DNA of 64,000 nucleotides from Desertivirga xinjiangensis (GCF_024436435.1 NZ_JAFMZP010000001.1:930001-994000); one strand, 5' to 3'; positions 25,703 to 34,633 are shown, counted from the stretch's first letter. Numbers and translations: made by a program. Notes: a model not told the origin generated them from the letters alone.

Positions 25703-27484
25703 TTAAGCGAGTCTGACTTCCATTTGATTTATCTGAGAAGCCAGGTTCTTGAGTTCGGATTGAAAAGTCTTATTGCAGGAGTCACAAAATTTCAAAAGGT
25801 TCGGAAGCAGGTCGTTGTAATATTCAACGCCGTTCATAAGCTGTTCCCTGAACCGTTCCAGCTGTTTCATCTTTTTATCATTGAGCTGGCTTGCGCTGTT
25901 TTCGATGTCCTTTTTCAAATAGTCTATATAAAGCTTGAGCTCATTGATGAACATATGCGGACGACTTATACCTTTAAGCAGGTTGATCTTGCCGTATATA
26001 TGTTTCACCATTTCATCCAGCGTATATATCCCTGAAAAGAAAGCTGTATTCGGACCCGGGCAAATTGCTACAGCCCGATTCTCCCGAGGCTCGAGCATGC
26101 CGTTTTTCAGATATGCAGAAGCACATAAACCTTCGCAAAGGCATAACTTTTCCGTGATCTGTCTGACTTTGTCGTCATATTCTCTGTCTAGAAGGCCCGA
26201 CTCTGCAAGTTGTTTTAACTTCAGGTTCTGATACTCCCTGGAAGCTGTACATATAGGCTCTTCGGTAAATTCAGTATTAGAAACCAAGAATTTCTTTTTG
26301 CAGGGACTTCCCGGGCGTCCTTTAGCTATTCGCTCCAGACGCTGGATCTCTGCAGTGCTTTTCCTGAAATTATTGAAAGGAATTCCGAGAGGAGAGGCCC
26401 CACTGATATAAAAGTCTTCAGCGTCTGCATCCTTAAGTAAATCCAATGTAGCACTATCCACGTTGGTTGCTTCAGGAACCAATAAGAAAGGACTTCCCCA
26501 ACCCGTTCCATCCAGGTTGTAATATTCGATCAAAAAGGAGTTTTCTTCTGCTGTGCCAATTCCGCCTTGAACGGTTATGCGTGTCATAGGTCTTGTAACA
26601 TCCATTCCCGAGCCGGTAAAAAAAGCATGATAAATATCATAAAGCTCGGTTAACATCTCCGCGCGTTTATCTTTGAATTCCTGAAGGATTGGCCCCAAAA
26701 GGTAGCCCTCTGTGGCAAAGGCATGTCCTCCGCAGTTCAAGCCTGATTCAATCCTGAATTCATGCACCCATAAACCTTTTTTTGCCAGGAATTTGGCCTG
26801 GATCAGTGCCGAGCGGTAGTCGCTGACCTTCAATACAATCCTTTTTCCTGAAGAGCTCTCCGGACGGAAACACTCAAACTCTGCCAGGTAGCTGTATAAT
26901 CTCGGGTTCATGCCGGCAGAAAGGATGATAGATGATCTTAACTCACTTTCCGCAAAACCACGGAGCGAGGCGAGTGCATCAGAATACTTATCTCCCAAAG
27001 GCAAACCATCTTTTCCAAGATTCATTTTGTCAACTTTAGACATGATGTTCACTTCGATCGAACCTTTTTTCAGGTTCAGCCTAAGTGATTGCTGTAAGAG
27101 TTCCTTCTTACGAGGATCCTGTTCCGCCAGCATCTCAAGGTACATATGCTTAACCCGGGAGCTATCGGGCAATAGCTCAAAATACCTGGTAATATCAGTT
27201 CCGGAGGCAAAGTCCTGTTCGCTAAGCTCCCTTACCTGGATATCCAGCAGTTCGTTAAGTAAATTCAGGTAAGCCGTAATCCGGCGCGCCCTGTGATCTT
27301 CATCTGTTTTCTTTATAGGAAGATACGGTATGCCGTTTTTTTCTGTATGATATTTCCTCATACGCTCCACCAGCTCATCATCTACAACAGATATAACTGA
27401 TGATATGCCATAGCGGCCAACTTTTAATGGTGTATCAACGGAAAAGCCAAGGCCTAAAACGGGAATATGAAAAGTGTGACTCAT
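25703..27484 (-). CDS. Unknown large protein with nitronate-monooxygenase-like TIM-barrel motifs and C-terminal cysteines
   Basis: A 593-residue cytoplasmic protein. The central part (about 225-345) contains LNCGGHAFATEGYLLGPIL and RITVQGGIGTAEE, resembling the GGHAGG and GGI motifs that bind FMN in the nitronate monooxygenase/2-nitropropane dioxygenase family. The C-terminal third has several cysteines (CKKKF, CTASRE, CLCEGLCASAY, CPGPNT, CDSCNK) that could hold an Fe-S cluster or metal. The last 110 residues look helical and coiled. It lies between hemN and ccoI with gaps of 14 and nine bases, so it is probably linked to heme, copper or redox supply for the oxidase. I know no characterised function. 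Confidence 0.6.
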   Translation of the reverse strand: MSHTFHIPVLGLGFSVDTPLKVGRYGISSVISVVDDELVERMRKYHTEKNGIPYLPIKKTDEDHRARRITAYLNLLNELLDIQVRELSEQDFASGTDITRYFELLPDSSRVKHMYLEMLAEQDPRKKELLQQSLRLNLKKGSIEVNIMSKVDKMNLGKDGLPLGDKYSDALASLRGFAESELRSSIILSAGMNPRLYSYLAEFECFRPESSSGKRIVLKVSDYRSALIQAKFLAKKGLWVHEFRIESGLNCGGHAFATEGYLLGPILQEFKDKRAEMLTELYDIYHAFFTGSGMDVTRPMTRITVQGGIGTAEENSFLIEYYNLDGTGWGSPFLLVPEATNVDSATLDLLKDADAEDFYISGASPLGIPFNNFRKSTAEIQRLERIAKGRPGSPCKKKFLVSNTEFTEEPICTASREYQNLKLKQLAESGLLDREYDDKVRQITEKLCLCEGLCASAYLKNGMLEPRENRAVAICPGPNTAFFSGIYTLDEMVKHIYGKINLLKGISRPHMFINELKLYIDYLKKDIENSASQLNDKKMKQLERFREQLMNGVEYYNDLLPNLLKFCDSCNKTFQSELKNLASQINQMEVRLA

Positions 27485-27498
27485 GTTAATGTTATTTT

Positions 27499-28839
27499 TT
27501 AAATAGCCTTGCTGAATATTTGATCATTTACAGGGCTATTCCATAGGCGTTCATCAAAGGCCATACAAATGTTTCTGAGAAAAGACTTTCCAAGCGGAGT
27601 AACATTCAGCTTGTGATAATCGAATTCAACCAGTTTATCTTTCTGTAACGGAAGCAATCGTTTCACAAGTCTGGAGTCGGTTCTGGTCAGATCCGTAAAT
27701 CCTTTACACATAATGTTTGAGATCTCCCGGCGCCATTCCAGGTCGCTGTCTGTCAGGATATGCCCTTTTAATAATGGGAATTCCCCATTACTTATTTTAG
27801 CAAGATAGACTTCAAGCTTTTTAATATTTTGGGAGAAGGCATACCAGCTGTCACTGATTGAAGACACCCCGATGCCGATCGAAAGTTTGGTGTATTCAGG
27901 GGTATATCCCATAAAGTTTCTGTGAAGGGTACCATTCAGCGATGCCTTAAAAAGGCTGTCGCTTCGCAGGGAGAAATGATCCATGCCTATATTTTCATAC
28001 CCAGCCGCGAGCAGCATTTCACAACCTTTTTCGTAAAGAGCCCTTTTATCTTCCTCTCCTGGAAGGTCTGCTTCCGTAAATTTACGCTGTCCGGGCTTTA
28101 TCCAGGGTACATGGGCATAGCTGTAAAATGCGATCCTGTCAGGCATCAGCTTAATCACCTCATTGATCGTTTTTTCAACACCAGGCAGTTTCTGCAATGG
28201 CAGGCCATAAATGAGGTCATAATTTATGGAGTCATATCCGAGCTCACGTGCATAGCTGGTAATATGGGCAACTTGTTCTATACTTTGTTTCCGGTTAATT
28301 ATTTCCTGCACCTTGGGGTCGAAATCCTGAATGCCAAGGCTTAGTCTCCTGAATCCGAGCTTGTAAAGGGATCTTAGGTGATCATCACTGGTATTTGCCG
28401 GATGGGCCTCGAATGAGAACCCAGCATCAGGTGCTATTACAGAACGGTCAAATATCCCGGTTAATAACTTCTGCAGGTTTTCAGGAGTGAAAAATGTAGG
28501 TGTGCCCCCTCCGAGATGTATCTCTTTAAGGCGTGGCCTGCTGCCCAGAACATTGCAATACATATCCCATTCTTTTAAAACGGCTCTGATGTATGGCTCT
28601 TCAACTCCATGGTTTTTTGTGATACGCGTATTACAGCCACAATAGGTACAAAGGCTCTCGCAAAAGGGAAGGTGAATATAGAGGCTTATACCTTCAGAAG
28701 CACTTTCGGTATAGCTTATCCTCACAGAGTCCAGCCATTTCTCCTGCGTCCAGCTCTCCGTATCCCAGTATGGCACAGTCGGGTAACTAGTATACCTGGG
28801 GGCGGCTACATTATATTTTTTTATTAATTCGGAGCTCAT
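27499..28839 (-). CDS. hemN: Oxygen-independent coproporphyrinogen III oxidase (radical SAM)
   Basis: A 446-residue protein with the radical SAM cluster motif CxxxCxxC in HLPFCESLCTYCGCN (about residues 56-69), followed by LGGGTPTFF and the HemN pattern SLGIQDFDPKVQ. The C-terminal HemN domain (about 355-446) is present. It converts coproporphyrinogen III to protoporphyrinogen IX without oxygen, giving heme under low-oxygen conditions. Its start overlaps the stop of the dehydrogenase gene (ATGA), and it belongs to the same operon as ccoI and ccoS. Confidence 0.95.
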   Translation of the reverse strand: MSSELIKKYNVAAPRYTSYPTVPYWDTESWTQEKWLDSVRISYTESASEGISLYIHLPFCESLCTYCGCNTRITKNHGVEEPYIRAVLKEWDMYCNVLGSRPRLKEIHLGGGTPTFFTPENLQKLLTGIFDRSVIAPDAGFSFEAHPANTSDDHLRSLYKLGFRRLSLGIQDFDPKVQEIINRKQSIEQVAHITSYARELGYDSINYDLIYGLPLQKLPGVEKTINEVIKLMPDRIAFYSYAHVPWIKPGQRKFTEADLPGEEDKRALYEKGCEMLLAAGYENIGMDHFSLRSDSLFKASLNGTLHRNFMGYTPEYTKLSIGIGVSSISDSWYAFSQNIKKLEVYLAKISNGEFPLLKGHILTDSDLEWRREISNIMCKGFTDLTRTDSRLVKRLLPLQKDKLVEFDYHKLNVTPLGKSFLRNICMAFDERLWNSPVNDQIFSKAI

Positions 28840-29867
28840 GCGGAAATAGCTTTAGGTACAATGCCGGTTTTTATTCCAATGGTGCAAGAGTTAACAGGCG
28901 TATGGCCGGCCTCCCACAGATCAAGGTTCAGGATTGTTTGTTCTGCAATTACCTGTAAAGCTTCCTCGGTAAGGAAAGCCATGTGTGGTGTAAGCAGTAC
29001 CCTGGAGTGCTGAATCAGTGCTTTAAGCAGGGGATCCTGTATCGGATTTCTGCTGTGGTTAAAGAAAAACACATTGTGCTCAAATTCATAAACGTCCATA
29101 CCCAGTTTGCTGATCTTCTCATCTTGCAGTGCATCCAAAACATCTTTGGTATTGAATATGGCCCCACGGCTAACATTGATCAGCATAACCCTAGCCTTCA
29201 TTTTGATTATTGCTTCCCTGTCAACCATGTGCCGGGTGCTTTCACTTAAGGGGACATGAAAGCTGATGATGTCTGACTCTTTCAGAATTTCATCATAACT
29301 TACTTGTCTGGCAGAATAAGATGTGCATTCCTCACTTACATCCCGGATGTCGTTCACCAGGATCTTTGCTCCGAAACCACGCAGAATCTGAGCCAGTACC
29401 TTTCCGGATCTTCCAAGGCCAACTATTCCGACGGTTTTATTCCTCAGCGTACTTCCAACAAGGTTATTCAGGCTGAAATCATGTTCAAGCATTTGTTTGT
29501 GAGCAGGAATAATGTTTCTTAACAAAGAAAGGATCAAGGAAATGGCATGTTCTGCTACAGACTCGGGGGAGTAAGCGGGGACATTGGCTATCTTAAGCCC
29601 AAGGCTATCAGCTTTAGTCAGGTCAATATGGTCAGTACCGGAAGACCGGGTGGATACATACTTTACCCCCATTTCTTTCAATTTATAAAGAATAGGGGCT
29701 GAAAGATCATCGCAGGAAAACGCTAACACCACATCTTTGCCTTTGGCATAGGAGATGGTGTCGAGGGTTAACCTGTTCGATATTAAAGTAATATCATGCT
29801 TCTTATTATTTGCTTTGATAAGAAGCTCCTTTTCACAGATTTTACTGCTGTACGCAACCGCTTTCAT
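28836..29867 (-). CDS. D-isomer-specific 2-hydroxyacid dehydrogenase (D-lactate dehydrogenase-like)
   Basis: A 343-residue NAD-dependent dehydrogenase. Seen: RSSGTDHIDL (substrate side), VGIVGLGRSGKVLAQIL (Rossmann GxGxxG, about 148-160), VSRGAIFNT with the catalytic arginine region and LTPHMAFLTEEA with the catalytic histidine (about 293). It resembles fermentative D-lactate dehydrogenase LdhA most closely. It is the first gene of an operon with hemN, the unknown flavin-type gene, ccoI and ccoS, and an FNR-type site lies 76 bases before the start. Lactate production at low oxygen is the likely role; other 2-keto acids cannot be excluded. Confidence 0.85.
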   Translation of the reverse strand: MKAVAYSSKICEKELLIKANNKKHDITLISNRLTLDTISYAKGKDVVLAFSCDDLSAPILYKLKEMGVKYVSTRSSGTDHIDLTKADSLGLKIANVPAYSPESVAEHAISLILSLLRNIIPAHKQMLEHDFSLNNLVGSTLRNKTVGIVGLGRSGKVLAQILRGFGAKILVNDIRDVSEECTSYSARQVSYDEILKESDIISFHVPLSESTRHMVDREAIIKMKARVMLINVSRGAIFNTKDVLDALQDEKISKLGMDVYEFEHNVFFFNHSRNPIQDPLLKALIQHSRVLLTPHMAFLTEEALQVIAEQTILNLDLWEAGHTPVNSCTIGIKTGIVPKAISA

Positions 29868-29937
29868 GCTATTTTGTTTAGATTCAAAAGTAGCGGTACA
29901 GCAAATCTTAAGCTATGAGACTAATCAGGGTTAAAAG

Positions 29938-29949
29938 TGATCTTCGTCA
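29938..29949. promoter_or_regulatory. FNR/FixK-like site TGATCTTCGTCA
   Basis: Palindrome centred about 76 bases before the start of the minus-strand dehydrogenase-hemN-ccoI-ccoS operon. It lies just outside the stop codon of the receiver-CRP gene. Confidence 0.65.
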
Positions 29950-29953
29950 TATT

Positions 29954-31021
29954 TTATTGTTTGATTTTTTTAAGCCTGTCCATGGAAATGATCCTGATAA
30001 CACTGCCTTCTTTTTCAATGAGTTTCTCGTCTTTAAAGTCGGCAAGCGTACGGCTGATAGTTTCATTGGCAGTACCAACCATGGACGCAAGGTCGTCTCT
30101 GGAAATTTTTATTTCGCATTGTTCAACATCTTCATCAACAAACTTTTTACCCAGATCTACCAGGGCATCAGCCACCCGTTTTCTAACGGAATTATAGGCC
30201 AGCTTAAGCAGTTGTTCCTGTTTATCCTGAAGGTTGCCCGACAAAAGCTCGATGAATTTCTTTGCAATTCCGATATCCTTAAATAACAAAGTATTAAAGT
30301 CAGTGCGTGGAATAAGGTGCAGCTCTGTAGTATCAAGGGCTTCTGCATTTTCAGGATAAACTTTATTAAGAAGTACAGCCTCGTAACCCAAAAAATCACC
30401 TGCTGCATACATGCCTGTTACTATTTCACGGCCATCCTGGTAGATCATATAGGTTCGTACTCTTCCGCTTTTTACCAGGTACACATTTAAAGCCTGGTCG
30501 CCGTCCATATAAATATTCTGTTTTTTCTTATACGAGCGTACGCGACTGTTTCCTGAGAGCTCGTGCAGCAGCTTCGCGGACCTTGCTTCATCGAGCAGGT
30601 TTTCCAGAGATGCTGCATTTCCTGCATTTCTTTTCGCCCTTTCACGTTTCTGCAACCTGCTTTCAATAGCATTTAACAGTTCAATGTCATCGAAAGGCTT
30701 AGTCAGGTAGTCATCCGCGCCCATTTCCATTCCTTTCCGCATGTCGGTACGTTCGGCTTTTGCAGTAAGAAAGATAAAAGGAATGTCGGCGGTTGCCTCG
30801 TTTTTACTCAGGAGGTACAATACTCCATAGCCGTCGAGTTCAGGCATCATGATATCGCACAATATGATGTCGGGTAAACTGCTTTGTGCAAGCTCTACGC
30901 CCTTTTTGCCGTTCTCCGCTGTCAAAACAGTGAAATCTGCCAATTCCAGAACTTCGGCCGTACTTTCTCTTATATCGTCATTATCTTCAATTAATAATAC
31001 TGTTGTCTTTGCTATGTTCAT
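29954..31021 (-). CDS. Response regulator with receiver domain fused to CRP/FNR-type DNA-binding protein, partner of the FixL-like kinase
   Basis: A 355-residue paralogue of the protein at 3898-4956. Receiver domain (about 1-125) with EDNDD acidic residues, phospho-acceptor Asp56 in LCDIMMPELDG and KPFDD; cyclic-nucleotide-binding-like barrel (about 155-270); CRP winged helix (about 275-350). The recognition helix NETISRTL matches FNR (ETISR) exactly at the contact residues, consistent with TGAT half sites. No cysteine cluster is present. Its start lies inside the 3' end of the FixL-like kinase gene (35-base overlap), so the two are co-translated. By function it appears to merge FixJ (receiver) and FixK (CRP-type activator) in one chain. 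Confidence 0.92.
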   Translation of the reverse strand: MNIAKTTVLLIEDNDDIRESTAEVLELADFTVLTAENGKKGVELAQSSLPDIILCDIMMPELDGYGVLYLLSKNEATADIPFIFLTAKAERTDMRKGMEMGADDYLTKPFDDIELLNAIESRLQKRERAKRNAGNAASLENLLDEARSAKLLHELSGNSRVRSYKKKQNIYMDGDQALNVYLVKSGRVRTYMIYQDGREIVTGMYAAGDFLGYEAVLLNKVYPENAEALDTTELHLIPRTDFNTLLFKDIGIAKKFIELLSGNLQDKQEQLLKLAYNSVRKRVADALVDLGKKFVDEDVEQCEIKISRDDLASMVGTANETISRTLADFKDEKLIEKEGSVIRIISMDRLKKIKQ

Positions 31022-32216
31022 ACTTTTTAAAAATTAAAGATATAGTAGTTCCTTTATACTGGGCACTTTGACAGAGTACAATTCCGCCCATCATTCCTAT
31101 ATATCTTTTTACGATGTTAAGTCCTAATCCGGTTCCGGGGATATTGCCGGTATTGTGGGCCCTGAAGAATGGCTCAAAGAGATTTTTTTGTTCTTCTACA
31201 GGAATTCCTATCCCATTATCCTTTACCGTAATACAGACCTCAGTTTCGTTAACCTCAGTGTTAAACTCAATAAAAGTATTCTCGCCAGAATATTTAATGG
31301 CATTGGATACAAGATTTATTGCAGCATTTTTTAATAATGCGGGATCCAGAAATACCTGGCTGGTTGCGCCGGTGTGCTGATAAACGATATGTTGATTTTG
31401 TTTGGCGATCAACTGCATCTCCTCTATAATATCTTCCGAAAACTTAACCAGGTCGAATACCTGGAACTGCATTTCAGTTTTACCTGCCTCCAGCTTTTCA
31501 AGCGAGAGGAAATCATTTAAGATGCCGGTGAGATGTCCGACCGAGTTCTTTATCTTTCCGGTGTGCTTCAGGATATTGGTCTGATCAATTTTTTGCAAGT
31601 ATTTTTCGATCAGGGAGGCTGAGAGTTGGACCGAACTTAAAGGTGTTCTGAACTCATGAGATGCCATAGAAACAAACCTCGTTTTTAACTGGTTCAATTC
31701 TTTTTCTTTTTCAAGCGAGTGGCTAGCTTCATCCCTGGCTTTTTCGAGCTCGAGAATGAGCTGCTCCAGATTTTGCGTGCGGTCTTTTACTTTTTCTTCC
31801 AGCTCCTCAGTATATCTCTTCAGATTTTCTTCTGCCTGCTTTTCTTTCGTTAGATCATGTACGAAGCCGGTAAATATTTTCCGGTCTTGATATTCAACCT
31901 CACTGACAGCCAGCCTGAAAGGGAAGGTCGTTTTATCTTTCCGAAGTCCCAAAACTTCACGTCCGATCCCGATAATTCGTTTCTCACCAGTTTGCTGGTA
32001 GCGGTTTATATAACTATCATGTGCACTCCTGTCGGGTTCTGGCATCAACACCGAAATGTTTTTACCTTTTACCTCATGTTCCTCATAACCAAATAGTTTT
32101 AATGCTGAAGGGTTAATAGATTCAATAATACCACGGCTGTCTATGGTTATAATTCCATCGATAGCGGTTTCAATTATTGCGTTTAATAGTTTTGCCTTAT
32201 CCATTGAATTATGCAA
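30987..32216 (-). CDS. FixL-like sensor histidine kinase with heme-binding PAS domain
   Basis: A 409-residue soluble kinase. The N-terminal PAS domain (about 8-125) has the FixL heme signature: RSAHDSYINRY with proximal His66, and IIGIGREV with Arg86. The spacing of 20 residues between His and Arg is the same as His200 and Arg220 of Bradyrhizobium FixL. A coiled coil (about 126-178) leads to the H-box MASHEFRTPLSS (His187), N-box NLVSNAIKYSG, DNGIGIP, FEPFF and GTGLGLNIV. It should sense O2 by heme and phosphorylate the receiver-CRP protein encoded immediately downstream with overlap. No membrane helix is seen, so it is cytoplasmic. A perfect FNR-type site lies 73 bases before the start. Confidence 0.9.
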   Translation of the reverse strand: MHNSMDKAKLLNAIIETAIDGIITIDSRGIIESINPSALKLFGYEEHEVKGKNISVLMPEPDRSAHDSYINRYQQTGEKRIIGIGREVLGLRKDKTTFPFRLAVSEVEYQDRKIFTGFVHDLTKEKQAEENLKRYTEELEEKVKDRTQNLEQLILELEKARDEASHSLEKEKELNQLKTRFVSMASHEFRTPLSSVQLSASLIEKYLQKIDQTNILKHTGKIKNSVGHLTGILNDFLSLEKLEAGKTEMQFQVFDLVKFSEDIIEEMQLIAKQNQHIVYQHTGATSQVFLDPALLKNAAINLVSNAIKYSGENTFIEFNTEVNETEVCITVKDNGIGIPVEEQKNLFEPFFRAHNTGNIPGTGLGLNIVKRYIGMMGGIVLCQSAQYKGTTISLIFKKYEHSKDNSIIN

Positions 32217-32283
32217 ACATAAGTTTCATTATTTGTGATTCGAAAGTAAATATAAATTAAGATTGATTTTATTTAATTAAAAT

Positions 32284-32295
32284 TGATATAAATCA
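32284..32295. promoter_or_regulatory. FNR/FixK-like site TGATATAAATCA
   Basis: Nearly perfect FNR consensus (TTGAT-N4-ATCAT) in the divergent region, 73 bases before the FixL-like kinase start and about 153 bases before the small gene at 32443. Suggests autoregulation of the sensor operon. Confidence 0.72.
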
Positions 32296-32442
32296 TTTAA
32301 TCTCTTGATAGCAATCATTTTATAAGCCCTTCTTTACGCTTAATTTCGGATTAAGAATCTAAACCACAATGTAATTCATCCGTGACGATACCTGCATGAG
32401 CCGGTTAAGCAAGCTTCATCACTATTAAAATCAAATACTAAC

Positions 32443-32820
32443 ATGACAAGGCAAAAGGAAGATAAAATGTTAGCTGCTGAGCTGACGGAGCTTTGGTTAC
32501 AAAGTCGCGACTGGACAATTTTTCTGGAAGAATGCAGCAGCGACATCGCAAGAATAAGATCCTGTATCGAAGAAACTGATCCGGTATTGTCTAAGATACT
32601 TTGGGACATGGATGAGGTAAGCGAATTGGTTCATGATGTCTCAATCTTAATGGATGAAATGGCAGAAAAACATGCCGATTTTGTACGATACACAAGTGTA
32701 CTTAGCCGTCAAACACCGGTCAATTTAGACTTACTTGAAAACCATACCTATTTTGAAAGGAAGATGAAGGAATTACAATACGGTTTTAGTCAGTTAAAAC
32801 AAATGATGCGACTAGACTAA
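32443..32820 (+). CDS. Small helical protein of unknown function
   Basis: A 125-residue acidic, mostly helical cytoplasmic protein with no recognised family. It starts MTRQKEDKML and is followed after 43 bases by a universal stress protein, so both are likely in one transcript. The arrangement (WLQSRDWTIFLEE early, HTYFERKMKELQYGFSQLKQ late) is loosely shared with the protein at 37209-37658 (HWLSDLHFFAEE, LEGELFDFIKKLRQVK), suggesting a distant helical-bundle relationship. Position in the divergent region with the FixL-like kinase points to low-oxygen expression. Confidence 0.6.
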   Translation: MTRQKEDKMLAAELTELWLQSRDWTIFLEECSSDIARIRSCIEETDPVLSKILWDMDEVSELVHDVSILMDEMAEKHADFVRYTSVLSRQTPVNLDLLENHTYFERKMKELQYGFSQLKQMMRLD

Positions 32821-32863
32821 TATACATCGTTCTACACAACTGGTATAACTAACCTTTTTAACC

Positions 32864-33811
32864 ATGCTTAATATGAAAACTATTCTGGTATTAACCGACT
32901 TTTCTATCAGAGCGCAGTATGCGGCCGAATATGCTATGCAAATGGCATTTAAAAGCGGCGCAGACCTTATTTTATGTAATGCAATTGAACTGGCAGAACA
33001 TAATCCCGTTGCTCAACCTATAGCCTGGCCAGTAGCCGGTCATCTGTCACTTCAGGATGAATGCATGATGGATCTGAAGTATCTGGCCAATCACCTCAAA
33101 AGTCTCGTTCCAAAAAATCAGAAAGACGCGCTCTACGAGCCGACGGTAACCTGCATAGCCGGTTTCGGGAAATTAACAACACTTGTCTCCGGCATCATTC
33201 CGGTAAAAGGAGTAGACCTGATAGTGATGGGAGCGCATAAGTCGAACGGATTAGCACGCTTTCTTTTCGATAGCCATACGCACGATATCCTGGATAATAT
33301 TGACTGCCCGGTGCTGATGATCCCCGGCAGTCAGGGTTATAAAGGGATCAATCTTATTGCTTACGGAACAGATCTTACATTCAGCAATAAAAAGGTTATT
33401 CAATATCTTTCTGAAATAGCAGAGCCTTTTAATGCAGAAATTTTAGTTAGAAATATATTGCCTCCCAATGTGTCTTCTGATGGACAGGCAAACAAAATAT
33501 TAGCAGATCAGGGTCAAAATGCTTCAGATAGCATCCTGACCAGGATCACTTACACCAGTATCCAAGGCGAGAATATACCCAAAAGCCTGCTCGAGATCAG
33601 TGGGGCAGGCAAAGCTGATATTCTGGCACTTGTTCATAAACGCTATGGTTTCTTTGAGAATTTATTCCATTCCAGTATCAGCAAAAGAATGGTAGATATC
33701 GCAGAGGTTCCGCTTTTGGTTTTACCGGGTTCATTCAGTGAGAATGTTGGAGATCTGTCAGATGATCAGCTGGATCATTATTGCTATGAGCCCGGGCGCT
33801 CCAGAGGGTAA
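32864..33811 (+). CDS. Universal stress protein, tandem UspA domains (second copy)
   Basis: A 315-residue paralogue of the protein at 5195-6076, with the same two-domain layout: TILVLTDFSIRAQYAAEYA at the start, GAHKSNGLARFLFDSHTHDI in the first domain, LIAYGTDLTFSN at the start of the second and HSSISKRMV near the end. By comparison with the paralogue, ATG 32873 may be the true start instead of 32864. Role as for the first copy: a stress-induced cytoplasmic nucleotide-binding protein. It follows the small gene at 32443, and a strong terminator follows. Confidence 0.87.
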   Translation: MLNMKTILVLTDFSIRAQYAAEYAMQMAFKSGADLILCNAIELAEHNPVAQPIAWPVAGHLSLQDECMMDLKYLANHLKSLVPKNQKDALYEPTVTCIAGFGKLTTLVSGIIPVKGVDLIVMGAHKSNGLARFLFDSHTHDILDNIDCPVLMIPGSQGYKGINLIAYGTDLTFSNKKVIQYLSEIAEPFNAEILVRNILPPNVSSDGQANKILADQGQNASDSILTRITYTSIQGENIPKSLLEISGAGKADILALVHKRYGFFENLFHSSISKRMVDIAEVPLLVLPGSFSENVGDLSDDQLDHYCYEPGRSRG

Positions 33812-33856
33812 GATAAATCCGTCACAATTATAATAAATGCTTGGTATAGTAGAACG

Positions 33857-33893
33857 GCAGCTGAGGGTTCATAGTCCCGAAGCTGCTTTTTTT
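33857..33893 (+). terminator. Rho-independent terminator after the second universal stress gene
   Basis: GCAGCT and AGCTGC arms enclosing an inner GGG/CCC pairing, followed by a run of T (33887-33893). Confidence 0.75.
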
Positions 33894-33937
33894 ATGTGCC
33901 GCCTCTCCGCCCGGGGGGCGAAATATTTTTCCACCTG

Positions 33938-33949
33938 TGTTTAAGATCA
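33938..33949. promoter_or_regulatory. Degenerate FNR/FixK-like site TGTTTAAGATCA
   Basis: One half site is perfect (ATCA), the other has TGTT for TGAY. It lies about 87 bases before the YceI gene at 34031. A second isolated half site, TTAGATCA, follows at 33964-33971. Confidence 0.35.
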
Positions 33950-34030
33950 CTTTTTTTAATCCCTTAGATCATTCTGTAGCCTTTTTTCTCACAATACCTT
34001 TGATATATAGAAATAAAAACAACAAAGAGT

Positions 34031-34633
34031 ATGAAAAAGCTAAATGAAAATGCCAGAGTTGAAAGACAAAGGGGATATGTGATCCTCTCCCTGACAATAA
34101 TACTAACCCTGTTTGCAAATATCTTACCGGCTCAAACTTCCTTCAAAAGTGTTTCAGGATCTTTTATAAAAGTAAACGGAACTTCTAATCTTCACGACTG
34201 GTCAATGCTTGCATCTAATGTCAGCTGTGAGGGGACTTACACACTAAAAGGTGATCAGCTCGTAGACATCACAGCGCTGAATCTTTCGGTTCCTGTAACC
34301 AGCTTAAAAAGTAAAGAAGACCTGATGGATACAAGAGCTTACAAAGCTTTAAAAGCCGAGCAGTACAACAAGATCACCTTCAAGTTAACGGATGCAACCG
34401 TCGTTCCTGGTCAAAAGATCATTAAAGTAACCGGAAATTTAACCATATCAGGGGTTACTAACCAGGTGACATTGCAGAGTGCTTACACTGTTAATGGCGG
34501 CGAAATTACCTGCAAAGGCTCAAAAAGCATCAAGATGAGTGATTTTAAGATCAAAGCCCCTTCATTCATGATGGGTGCCCTAAAAACAGGCGATGAAGTT
34601 ACCATCGATTTTACACTAAAATTAAAGAATTAA
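34031..34633 (+). CDS. YceI family exported protein
   Basis: A 200-residue protein with an N-terminal signal or anchor helix (about 18-35, ending near PAQT) and a YceI-like lipocalin domain: VNGTSNLHDWSM, LMDTRAYKALKAEQYNKITFKL and GVTNQVTLQSAY. YceI proteins bind isoprenoid-type lipids in the periplasm; in Bacteroidetes they often accompany respiratory genes. It is followed by an outer-membrane barrel gene and a second YceI gene in the same direction. Confidence 0.87.
   Translation: MKKLNENARVERQRGYVILSLTIILTLFANILPAQTSFKSVSGSFIKVNGTSNLHDWSMLASNVSCEGTYTLKGDQLVDITALNLSVPVTSLKSKEDLMDTRAYKALKAEQYNKITFKLTDATVVPGQKIIKVTGNLTISGVTNQVTLQSAYTVNGGEITCKGSKSIKMSDFKIKAPSFMMGALKTGDEVTIDFTLKLKN

Noticed and set aside
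30987-31021. Overlap of the FixL-like kinase and receiver-CRP genes as a sign of a frameshift
   Set aside because: Both frames are complete with normal domain ends; a 35-base overlap is in line with translational coupling.
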